A stretch of 64,000 bases of DNA from positions 2,046,001-2,110,000 of the forward strand of contig NZ_JARUBH010000009.1 of the NCBI RefSeq assembly GCF_029626105.1, read 5' to 3'. Below, in pieces: positions 17,358-25,109 of this stretch. The first letter of the stretch is position 1, and each line of letters begins with the position of its first letter. Below the pieces are notes generated by a model. That model saw only the letters and a list, made by a program, of their open reading frames with translations. It made no database searches and was not told where the DNA came from. Source of the DNA: Solwaraspora sp. WMMD792 (GTDB taxonomy: Bacteria; Actinomycetota; Actinomycetes; Mycobacteriales; Micromonosporaceae). A program made the position numbers and the translations under genes.

Positions 17358-19892
17358 GTGGATGAAGCTGTCCAGACGAGAAGTGAGGCGACGACGACGG
17401 TGCGTGGCGACGGGGTGAATCGGCGACTGACGCCGCTCGTCGGGCTCATTGTCTGCTGTGGCCTGGTGGCGATGGCATGGGCGGTGTCCGGGATCGGCGC
17501 ACCGCCCAGCCTCCCCGCCCTCTACTACCCCCTGGTGCTCACCAGCCTCGTCGCCGTGGCGAGCGGCTGCACCGTACCGATCCGGATCCGGACCCCACAG
17601 GGCATCTCGCCGACCAGTGCCGCGGTGCTGGTGTCGGTCGCGGTGCTGCCGGTGCACTGGGTCGTCGTGTGTACGGCCGTAGGCGTGGCCGTCGGGCGTT
17701 CCGTCGCCCGGTCGGCGCCGGTCAAGGTGGCGTTTGCCACGGCCAAGGAATCGATCGGCGCGCTGGCTGCGGCGGCGGCCGCGACGTGGGCCGGTCTCGC
17801 GCCGGTGCTGGGCGGCACCAGCCACCTGACCCGGTCCTGGACCGTCACCGTCGTCTCGCTCTGCGTCGCGGCGCTGGCCTACGCGGCGGTCGACGAGACG
17901 TTGCCGGTGCCGGTGGTCGCGCTGGCGGATCGGACGTCCTGGCAGCGGGTCGTGCGCCGGGGCGCCCGGATGCGGGCCGGTGTGAAGGTCGCCACGTTGC
18001 TGCTCGCCCTGGCAACGGTGGTCGTGGTGGCGGTCGACGCCCGCCTGCTGGTGGCCACCCCGTTGGCGGTCCTGCTGTTGCACTCCAGCTTTCGACGGCG
18101 GCTGCATCTGGCCGAGGAACGGTCGGCCTGGCGGCAGCTGGCCGAGACCACCGACGCTCTCAACAACGTGGACCTCGATTCGGTACTGCGCACCGCGTCG
18201 TCCGGAGCCGCGCGGCTCTTCTCGGCCCGAATCGTCGAGATCGAGTTCCAGCACGGCCCGCAGCGACGCCTGGTGCGGGGCGATGAGCACGGCCTACGGT
18301 ACGACGGTCCGGTGGATCATGCGGGGCCCGGTGTCGGCGGTGACCTGGTGACAGTACCGCTCGGTGCCACCGGTGACGCCGAGCAGGCCGCCGGTGCGCT
18401 GCGGCTCGCTCTCGCCGGCGCGGGTCTGTCCGACCGCGAGCGCTACACGTTGCGTACCTTCGGTGCGGCGCTGACCACCGCGATCCGCAACGCCATCGCC
18501 TACGCACAGGTGATCGACCTTGCGTCCCGGCACGAGCACGACGCCACCCACGATCCGCTGACCGGCCTGGCGAACCGTCGACACCTGCGGGAACGACTCA
18601 CCGCAGCGTTGGCCGACCGGCGCAGCCTGCCGCGTACCGCCCTGGTATTGATCGATCTCGATCACTTCAAAGAGGTCAACGACACGCTCGGGCACTCCGC
18701 CGGTGACCAGGTACTGGTGGAGGTCGCCCGGCGGCTGGACCGGGCCGCCGCCGGTGACCTCGTCGCCCGACTGGGTGGCGACGAGTTCGCCATTGTGCTC
18801 ACCGGACACGCGGCACCGGCCCGCGCCGAGCACCAGGCGGCACGGATCCTGCAGGTGCTGCGTGACCCGATGGACCTCGACGGGATCCGGATCAGCCTGC
18901 GGGCCAGTGCCGGACTGGCCCCGGCGAACGGCAACGCCAGCACCGAGGAGCTGCTGCGGCGGGCGGACGTGGCGATGTACCAGGCCAAGGAGAGCGGCCG
19001 CGGGCTGACCAGGTACGACCGTAGCCGGGACACCGCCGACCCGGACCGGCTGGCCCTGCGCGGTGAGCTTCCCGCCGCACTGGCCGGTCACCACTACGCG
19101 GTCGGCTTCGACCCGATCGTCGATCTCGGCAGCGGATCGGCGGTCGCCGCCGAGGCGGTCGTGCGATGGGGCAACACCGACCTCGGTGACCAGCCGGCGG
19201 CCGGGATGCTCGCGCTGGTCGAGCGCTCCGGCTGGCTCGCCGAGTTCACCCGGGGGATGTTCGACCGGACACTCGCCGCTACCCGGCTGCTGCGGGACGC
19301 CGGCTTCGTGCTTCCCGTGTCCGTCGGCATTTCCGCGCGGAGCCTGCTGGATCCCGGATTCCCCGCCGACGTGCGAAACCGGCTGGACATGCACCGCGTG
19401 CCAGCCGACCAGTTGATCGTCGAACTCACCGAGACGACCGGGATCAGCTGCCCGGACATGGCGCTGAGCGCCCTGCACCAGTTGCACGACGACGGGGTGC
19501 GGATCGCGTTCGCCGGATTCGGCACCTCCGACGCGCCGCTGTCCGCGCTGCTACGCATTCCGGTGCACCTGGTGAAGGTCGACCATCGGCTGCTCGCGGT
19601 ACCGGAGAACTCGCCGGCGGCGCTGCGGTCGCTGGTCGGCCTGGGTCGCGACCTCGCACACACCGTGGTCGCCAACGGCGTGTCCACCCCCGGGCAGCGA
19701 CGGACGCTGTGGGAGCTGGGCTGCGCCGCCGGTCAGGGCAGTTTGTTCGGTCCGGCCGCCGCCGACGTTGACGAGTTGGTCTCGATGCTGCGTCGCGGCC
19801 GCGACGGGGTTGTCGGCGCGCTCGCCCCGAGCCTGCATCCGGGGGCGAACATCGTCCGGATGCCGCGGCTGCGTCGGGCCGGATCAGGGTGA
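17358..19892 (+). CDS. membrane GGDEF protein with degenerate EAL domain
   Basis: An 844-residue c-di-GMP-type protein. Residues 15-260 hold about eight hydrophobic helices (a MASE-like sensor), then a GAF-like segment (260-390) and a complete GGDEF domain with RLGGDEF at 473-477 and its metal Asp in LIDLDHFKEVND. The C-terminal EAL domain is decayed. The EAL motif reads EAV (599-601), the DDFG metal motif reads AGFG (719-722), and the EGVE motif near the end reads NGVS. It should therefore make c-di-GMP while the EAL part binds ligand or regulates. The start is GTG 17358 after GCGAGG. It is separated from the phosphatase/B12 operon by an AT-rich leader. Confidence 0.88.
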   Translation: MDEAVQTRSEATTTVRGDGVNRRLTPLVGLIVCCGLVAMAWAVSGIGAPPSLPALYYPLVLTSLVAVASGCTVPIRIRTPQGISPTSAAVLVSVAVLPVHWVVVCTAVGVAVGRSVARSAPVKVAFATAKESIGALAAAAAATWAGLAPVLGGTSHLTRSWTVTVVSLCVAALAYAAVDETLPVPVVALADRTSWQRVVRRGARMRAGVKVATLLLALATVVVVAVDARLLVATPLAVLLLHSSFRRRLHLAEERSAWRQLAETTDALNNVDLDSVLRTASSGAARLFSARIVEIEFQHGPQRRLVRGDEHGLRYDGPVDHAGPGVGGDLVTVPLGATGDAEQAAGALRLALAGAGLSDRERYTLRTFGAALTTAIRNAIAYAQVIDLASRHEHDATHDPLTGLANRRHLRERLTAALADRRSLPRTALVLIDLDHFKEVNDTLGHSAGDQVLVEVARRLDRAAAGDLVARLGGDEFAIVLTGHAAPARAEHQAARILQVLRDPMDLDGIRISLRASAGLAPANGNASTEELLRRADVAMYQAKESGRGLTRYDRSRDTADPDRLALRGELPAALAGHHYAVGFDPIVDLGSGSAVAAEAVVRWGNTDLGDQPAAGMLALVERSGWLAEFTRGMFDRTLAATRLLRDAGFVLPVSVGISARSLLDPGFPADVRNRLDMHRVPADQLIVELTETTGISCPDMALSALHQLHDDGVRIAFAGFGTSDAPLSALLRIPVHLVKVDHRLLAVPENSPAALRSLVGLGRDLAHTVVANGVSTPGQRRTLWELGCAAGQGSLFGPAAADVDELVSMLRRGRDGVVGALAPSLHPGANIVRMPRLRRAGSG

Positions 19893-19909
19893 CGGCGAGC
19901 CGGACCGGG

Positions 19910-20401
19910 TCATCGTGGCGGCATCCGGACCGGGGCACCGTCACTACCGACCGGATGGCGGTGCTCCGTCGCGGTGCGGTCGTCGTCCGCTCTGGCGGCG
20001 ACGACGTCGACGGTGTGCCGCGCACTGTCCTGTCCGGAGAACGGCCAGAGCAGGTCGGCCCGTCGGGCCAACGCGGAAAGCTGGTCGACGGTCAGCCCGC
20101 AGGAGGCGACGCTGGCCCGCACGTCGGCGCGGTACCGGCCGTCGGGGTCGCGTTGTAGCCGGGTCTCGGCGTGCACCTCGACGGTGTGCGACTCGTCGGT
20201 GATCTCGGAGGCCGCCTCGACCGCCGCGTGGTGCAGGCAGGACGCGAACGCCGCGGCCAGCAACTGCTCCGGGGTGAGGCCGCCGCCGTGCGGGGCCAAC
20301 GGGGAGGCGAGCCGGCTGGAGAACTCACCGTCGTCGGTACGGACCCGACCCGCTTCGGCGGTTGCCGAAGCCTGGTGGACCCAGGGTTCCGAAGCACCCA
20401 T
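19910..20401 (-). CDS. Ohr/OsmC-family organic hydroperoxide reductase
   Basis: A 163-residue protein with the two family cysteines, in TPEQLLAAAFASCLHHA (about residue 59) and VASCGLTVDQL (about residue 115). These form the peroxide-reducing pair of Ohr/OsmC dimers. The start is ATG 20401, preceded by GGAGGAGG. The last 25 residues are a polar tail beyond the usual 140-residue length. The enzyme should reduce organic peroxides using a lipoyl or mycothiol-linked donor. It diverges from the helR-like gene, and its promoter looks SigB/SigF-type. The 17-bp palindrome at 20560 could be a regulator site shared by both genes. Confidence 0.88.
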   Translation of the reverse strand: MGASEPWVHQASATAEAGRVRTDDGEFSSRLASPLAPHGGGLTPEQLLAAAFASCLHHAAVEAASEITDESHTVEVHAETRLQRDPDGRYRADVRASVASCGLTVDQLSALARRADLLWPFSGQDSARHTVDVVAARADDDRTATEHRHPVGSDGAPVRMPPR

Positions 20402-20433
20402 CACGCCTCCTCCGCGTCCTGCCCGGCGGCTGC

Positions 20434-20458
20434 GTACCCGTGGGTGACCCGGCGAAAC
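20434..20458 (-). promoter_or_regulatory. SigB/SigF-type promoter of the ohr-like gene
   Basis: On the minus strand GTTT (20458-20455), a 15-base spacer and GGGTAC (20439-20434) match the GTTT-N15-GGGTAN promoter class. The -10 lies about 33 bases before the start codon. Confidence 0.6.
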
Positions 20459-20559
20459 GCGGGGTGACCTGGCTGGTCGGTCGGCGACACCGAGATCGGG
20501 CCGGTGGCGAGGCGGGGCCGGGCAAGCGAGGAAGGCGGTGGTGACCACCAGCGGCTATC

Positions 20560-20576
20560 GTTGACGTTTCGTCAAC
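20560..20576. promoter_or_regulatory. 17-bp palindromic operator candidate
   Basis: GTTGACGTTTCGTCAAC is a perfect 7-base inverted repeat around TTT. It lies midway between the divergent ohr-like and helR-like genes. The size fits a MarR/TetR-type dimer site. The regulator is not identifiable here. Confidence 0.5.
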
Positions 20577-20605
20577 GGAGATGTTCTCGTCACCGAGGTT
20601 TTCGT

Positions 20606-20638
20606 CGACGGATCACCACTTCGGCGACGGATCACCAC
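20606..20638 (+). repeat. 14-bp direct repeat, period 19
   Basis: CGACGGATCACCAC occurs at 20606-20619 and again at 20625-20638. The period of 19 bases is close to two helical turns, so two regulator molecules could bind side by side in the helR-like promoter region. Confidence 0.55.
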
Positions 20639-20646
20639 AAGAAGAA

Positions 20647-20665
20647 AGACGCCTTTGCGGCGTCT
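20647..20665 (+). promoter_or_regulatory. 19-bp inverted repeat before helR-like gene
   Basis: AGACGCCTTTGCGGCGTCT is a perfect 7-base inverted repeat around TTTGC, 31 bases before the start codon. It could form an RNA hairpin in the leader or be a DNA-binding site. Its length and position recall the 19-bp rifamycin-associated element described upstream of helR genes, but I cannot confirm the consensus. Confidence 0.45.
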
Positions 20666-20696
20666 GTCTCTGACAGCTAACAGCAAGGGGGCACAC

Positions 20697-23135
20697 TTGT
20701 CAAGTGCGGTGCAGGCACCTGGGCGTGACAACATCAACGGTGTGGACCAGACCGTCACGGACACCGACCGGCCCGAGGACCTGGACCGGGCCGCCGACCT
20801 CGCCGCAGAGCAGCAGTACGTCACCATGCTGCACGAACAACTGGACGCCCTGCGGGGGATGGCGCAGCAGCGGCTCGTGGCCGCGCTGCGGCAGACCGGT
20901 GGCACGCCGCAGGCGCGCTCCGAACGCGAGGCCACGGTGGCGCTGCACACCGAACGGATAGCGCAGTACAGCGCGGTGGAGAACGGACTGTGTTTCGGTC
21001 GGCTCGATCTGACCGACGAGGGACACCGCTACATCGGCCGGATCGGACTCTTCGACGAACAGGGCGACTACGAGCCGTTGCTGATCGACTGGCGGGCCCC
21101 GGCCGCCCGTCCCTTCTACCTGGCGACCGCGGCGGCGCCGGACGGCGTCCGCCGCCGCCGGCACATCCGTAGCCGGCTGCGGACCGTCACCGCGATCGAC
21201 GACGAGCTGCTCGATCTGGAACTCGCCCGGGACCACCGGACGAGCACGCTGACCGGTGAGGCGGCGCTGTTCGCCGCGATCACCGCCGGTCGTACCGGGC
21301 GGATGAAGGACATCGTCCAGACCATCCAGGCCGAACAGGATGAGATCATCCGGGCACCGGTGGACGGGGCGCTGGTGGTCCAGGGTGGTCCGGGTACCGG
21401 TAAGACCGCCGTCGCGCTGCACCGTGCCGCCTACCTTCTCTATACCCACCGCCGGGAGCTGTCCAGCCGAGGCGTGCTGGTGGTCGGGCCGAACGCGACC
21501 TTCCTGCGGTACATCGCTCAGGTGCTGCCGTCGTTGGCCGAGACCGGGGTGCTGTTGCGTACCCCTGGGGAGCTGTATCCCGGGGTGCGCGCGACCCGGA
21601 CCGAACCGGACCGGGTCGCGGAGATCAAGGGCCGGGCGGCGATGGCCGAGGTGGTGGCGGCCGCGATCCGGGACCGGCAGGAGGTGCCGGACGAGCCGGT
21701 GCTGGTCGAGGTGGACGGCCACCAGTTGCGGATCACCGCGCAGATCTGCGCCGAGGCCCGCGAACGTACCCGCCGGTCGGGACGGCTGCACAACCTGGCC
21801 CGCCCATTGTTCGACACCGAGATCGTGCACGCGTTGGCCGATCAGATCGCCGACGAGATCGGCATCGATCCGTACGCGGACGATCCGCTCGGTGGCGACG
21901 ACGCCCCCGGTGACCCGCAGGTGCTGGCCGAGGCCGACCTCGCGGAGATCCGACGGGAGCTGCGCGCCGATGCGGCGCTGCGGTCGGTCCTGGACCGGTT
22001 CTGGCCGGTGCTGACTCCGCAGCGGCTGCTCACCGAACTCTTCGCTTCGCCCGAGCGGCTCGCGGCCGCCGCCCCCGACCTCGATCCCGCCGAACGCGAC
22101 GCGCTGCGCCGCCCCCCAGGCGGTGGCTGGTCCTCGGCGGACGTACCGTTGCTCGACGAGGCGGCCGAGTTGCTCGGTGTCGACGACAGCGCGCAGCAGG
22201 CACTCGCCGAGGCTCAGCGCCGCCAGCGGCTCGAGTACGCCGAGGGAGCGTTGGACGTGCTGCGCGGGTCGGAGTCCATCGACGTGGAGGACGAGGCGGA
22301 GCCGGAGATTCTCGGCGCCACCGACCTGCTCGACGCCGAGGCGCTGGCGACCCGGCAGGTGGCCGGTGACCACCGGACGGCTGCCGAACGGGCGGCGGCG
22401 GACCGTACCTGGACCTTCGGGCACGTCGTCGTCGACGAGGCCCAGGAACTGTCCGCGATGGCGTGGCGCCTGCTGATGCGCCGCTGCCCGAACCGGTCGA
22501 TGACGATCGTCGGGGATGTGGCCCAGACCGGGGCGTTGGCCGGCGCGGCCTCCTGGGCGCAACTGCTGCGGCCGTACGTGGCGGACCGCTGGAGGCTGGC
22601 CGAGCTGACGGTGAGCTACCGCACTCCGGCCGAGATCCTGGCGGTGGCAGGTCGGGTGCTCGGCGCCATCGATCCCGCCGCCTCGGTACCCCGGGCGGTC
22701 CGTGAGTCGGGCGTGCCGGTTCGGTGGGAGCGGGTGCCCCAAGCCGGCCAGCTCGTCGACCGGCTGGTCGAGCTGATCCGGGCGGAACTGCCCGCGGTCG
22801 GCGACGGCCGGCTCGGGGTGATCGTCCCGGTTGGCCGGTACGACGGGTTGGTGGAGCCGGTACGGTCGGCGGTCGACCGGGTCGCGTCCGGCGAGCAGCC
22901 CGATCTCGAGTCGCCGGTGGTGGTGCTGACGGTCGCGCAGGTCAAGGGGTTGGAGTTCGACTCGGTCGTGGTGGTGGACCCCGCCGCGATCCTCGCTGAC
23001 TCGCCACGGGGCCGTAACGATCTGTACGTGGCGCTGACCCGGGCCACCGCGCGGCTGGCGGTGCTGTACCCCGGGGACCTCCCGTCGATTCTCGGCTCGG
23101 CCGGCTCCGGTGACGCTGGCCGGCGGGTCGGCTAG
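20697..23135 (+). CDS. helR: HelD/HelR-like UvrD-type ATPase acting on RNA polymerase
   Basis: An 812-residue superfamily-1 ATPase. A helical N-terminal arm (residues 15-80) precedes a HelD-type insertion (LCFGRLDLTDEG, YIGRIGLFD, WRAPAARPFY), Walker A GGPGTGKT at 230-237, Walker B VVVDEAQELS, the GDVAQT motif and the C-terminal VKGLEFDSVVVVDP and YVALTRA motifs. This pattern is that of HelD/HelR, which removes stalled or rifamycin-bound RNA polymerase. I chose TTG 20697, six bases after AAGGGGG, over an in-frame start at 20655 with no such site. HelR and other HelD members cannot be separated with certainty by eye. A strong terminator follows. Confidence 0.85.
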   Translation: MSSAVQAPGRDNINGVDQTVTDTDRPEDLDRAADLAAEQQYVTMLHEQLDALRGMAQQRLVAALRQTGGTPQARSEREATVALHTERIAQYSAVENGLCFGRLDLTDEGHRYIGRIGLFDEQGDYEPLLIDWRAPAARPFYLATAAAPDGVRRRRHIRSRLRTVTAIDDELLDLELARDHRTSTLTGEAALFAAITAGRTGRMKDIVQTIQAEQDEIIRAPVDGALVVQGGPGTGKTAVALHRAAYLLYTHRRELSSRGVLVVGPNATFLRYIAQVLPSLAETGVLLRTPGELYPGVRATRTEPDRVAEIKGRAAMAEVVAAAIRDRQEVPDEPVLVEVDGHQLRITAQICAEARERTRRSGRLHNLARPLFDTEIVHALADQIADEIGIDPYADDPLGGDDAPGDPQVLAEADLAEIRRELRADAALRSVLDRFWPVLTPQRLLTELFASPERLAAAAPDLDPAERDALRRPPGGGWSSADVPLLDEAAELLGVDDSAQQALAEAQRRQRLEYAEGALDVLRGSESIDVEDEAEPEILGATDLLDAEALATRQVAGDHRTAAERAAADRTWTFGHVVVDEAQELSAMAWRLLMRRCPNRSMTIVGDVAQTGALAGAASWAQLLRPYVADRWRLAELTVSYRTPAEILAVAGRVLGAIDPAASVPRAVRESGVPVRWERVPQAGQLVDRLVELIRAELPAVGDGRLGVIVPVGRYDGLVEPVRSAVDRVASGEQPDLESPVVVLTVAQVKGLEFDSVVVVDPAAILADSPRGRNDLYVALTRATARLAVLYPGDLPSILGSAGSGDAGRRVG

Positions 23136-23502
23136 CAGGTCGGGTGGGGTGGCCGTCCGGCTCCGTGCGGCGGAGCGGGGGAGCCCTCGTGCCGTTGCCG
23201 AACCGTTATCTGACCCGGTCGGTGCACCCGGCTCGTCCACCAGTTGTGGACGAGCCGGGCGCACCGCTGGCAGAAAAGGTGACAAATGCCGCCAAAACCG
23301 CGCAAGCTCGGGTCCGTTTCCGATCGTCGGGAAACGGCGGTGCCGGTGGGGCTGGCGGTGTCCAGAGGGTCGGCCGCGTAGGGTGGTGTACGGCAGCTGT
23401 CCGTAAGATGGCGGGCCGGACAACCCTCGGTGGCGTCGGCCCTCCCGGGCCGCAGTTGACGGACGTACCGCACGAACTCGACACAGTTGGGAGGTGGCCG
23501 GC
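23136..23502. other. intergenic region after helR-like gene
   Basis: A 367-base gap. It holds the helR-like terminator (23221-23265). Beyond it, a slightly AT-richer stretch (23270-23330) and TAAGAT at 23404-23409 could be part of a promoter for the following three-gene cluster. No coding frame of quality was seen. Confidence 0.45.
23221..23265 (+). terminator. strong hairpin terminator of helR-like gene
   Basis: A 20-base inverted repeat with one mismatch (GGTGCxCCCGGCTCGTCCAC and its complement) and a 5-base loop CAGTT. Confidence 0.75.
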
Positions 23503-23652
23503 GTGGAGAACCTGGCCTACCTGGATGCCGGATCTGGCAGCCTGATCGTCCAAGCGGTGGTGGCTGGCGCCGCCGGCATGGTCGTCGCGACCAAGCTCTA
23601 CTGGCGCCGGCTGGTCAGCCGGTTCCGTAAGCAGCCCACCAAGAAGGACTGA
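23503..23652 (+). CDS. YLDxGSGS-type membrane micro-protein
   Basis: A 49-residue protein from GTG 23503, with GGGAGG upstream. It starts ENLAYLDAGSGSLIVQAV, continues as one hydrophobic helix (VVAGAAGMVVATKLYW) and ends in a basic tail (RRLVSRFRKQPTKKD). I recognise the YLDPGSGS pattern of small bacterial membrane proteins found beside sulfatase-like transferases and methyltransferases. That is exactly its setting here, 14 bases before the methyltransferase gene. The function is unknown; it may be a subunit or anchor for the sulfatase-like enzyme. Confidence 0.72.
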   Translation: MENLAYLDAGSGSLIVQAVVAGAAGMVVATKLYWRRLVSRFRKQPTKKD

Positions 23653-23666
23653 GCGGCCCGGCACCG

Positions 23667-25109
23667 ATGATCTCCGAATCGACCACCTCGACCCCCCGTG
23701 ACGAGCCCGGCTCGTTCCGGGACCCGGACAACCAGATCTTCTACGCCGACGGCGCGGTGCTCCGCGGCCTGGGACCCCAGGCCGCGAGGGACTGGGCGGC
23801 GGTCCGGGACAGCGCCTTCCTGGCGCCGCTGATGGCCGCCGGTAAGGTCGTCGCCACCGAGACCGTCGAGCCGGGGGACCTGCCCGCGGTGGTCGCCGAC
23901 CGGTGGACGACGGTGCTGCGACACGAGCGGGTGCCGTTCGTGTCCTACCCCTACGAGTGGTCCTTCGCCCAACTGCGCGACGCCGCCCGCCTGCACCTGG
24001 AGGTGCTGGAGGCGGCGCTCGCCGACGGGGTCACCATGACCGACGGCTCGGCGTACAACCTGCAGTGGCGCGGGGTCGACCCGGTCTTCATCGACGTGGG
24101 CTCGTTCCAGCCGGCCGCTGCCGGTGAACCATGGGCCGGCTACCGGCAGTTCTGTCAGACCATGCTCTATCCGTTGATGCTGCAGGCGCATCTGGGCCTG
24201 GACTTCCAGCCGTTGCTGCGGGCGCGCATCGACGGCATCGAGTCGGGTCAGATGCGGCGGCTGTTCCGCGGTGCCCGGCGGTGGCGGGCCGGTGTGTTCA
24301 AGCACATCCACCTGCACGACGCGATGCAGACCCGGCACGCCTCGGCCAGTACCGGATCGGTGCGGGCGGAGATCCGCGACGCCGGGTTCTCCACCGAACT
24401 CGTCCGGGCCACGGTTCGGGCCGTCGCCAAGCTGGTGGACCGCCTGGACTGGGCTCCGCCGGGCAGCCACTGGGTCGACTACCAGCAGACCTGTACGTAC
24501 TCCGATGCTGACCGGACGGCGAAGACCGCCTTCGTCGACGCCGAACTCGCCGCACACCGCCCGGGGACGGTGTTCGACCTCGGTGCCAACGACGGCACGT
24601 ACTCCCGGATCGCCGCCGCCCACGCCGAGCAGGTGGTGGCCGTGGAGAGCGACCCGGCGGTCGTCGACCACCTGTACCGGCGGCTGCGCGCTGACGGGCA
24701 GCGGCGGATCCTGCCGATCCTGATGGACCTCGCCGACCCGTCGCCCGGCGGTGGCTGGGCCGGTGACGAGCGTACGTCGTTCACCGCCCGGGCCCGGGCG
24801 GACACGGTGCTGGCCCTGGCGGTCATCCACCACCTGGCGATCGGGCGCAACGTGCCGCTGCCACGGGTCCTGGACTGGCTGACCGGCCTGCTTCCGGCCG
24901 GCGGCGGCACCGGCCAGATGATCATCGAGTTTGTCCACCCGGACGATCCGATGGCCCGGCAACTGCTCGCGAACAAGCCCGCCGGGCTCTTCCCCGACTA
25001 CCACCGGGCGGAGTTCGAGCGGCTGCTCGCCGAACGGTACGAGATCACCCGGCGGGAGGAACTCCCGTCCGGCACCCGGACGTTGTACGCCGGGGTCCCG
25101 CGTGGCTGA
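23667..25109 (+). CDS. class I SAM-dependent methyltransferase (NoeA-like)
   Basis: A 480-residue cytoplasmic protein. The N-terminal 280 residues have conserved-looking blocks (FRDPDNQIFYADGAVLRGL, YPYEWSFAQLRDAA, GVDPVFIDVGSF) that I do not recognise as a named domain. The SAM-binding fold starts at VFDLGANDGTYSRIAA (about residue 305), followed by VVAVESDP and LALAVIHHLAIG. The architecture is that of NoeA-like methyltransferases found in surface-polysaccharide clusters. It ends eight bases inside the sulfatase-like gene, so the two are translationally coupled. The likely role is methylation of a glycan or its carrier. Confidence 0.8.
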   Translation: MISESTTSTPRDEPGSFRDPDNQIFYADGAVLRGLGPQAARDWAAVRDSAFLAPLMAAGKVVATETVEPGDLPAVVADRWTTVLRHERVPFVSYPYEWSFAQLRDAARLHLEVLEAALADGVTMTDGSAYNLQWRGVDPVFIDVGSFQPAAAGEPWAGYRQFCQTMLYPLMLQAHLGLDFQPLLRARIDGIESGQMRRLFRGARRWRAGVFKHIHLHDAMQTRHASASTGSVRAEIRDAGFSTELVRATVRAVAKLVDRLDWAPPGSHWVDYQQTCTYSDADRTAKTAFVDAELAAHRPGTVFDLGANDGTYSRIAAAHAEQVVAVESDPAVVDHLYRRLRADGQRRILPILMDLADPSPGGGWAGDERTSFTARARADTVLALAVIHHLAIGRNVPLPRVLDWLTGLLPAGGGTGQMIIEFVHPDDPMARQLLANKPAGLFPDYHRAEFERLLAERYEITRREELPSGTRTLYAGVPRG

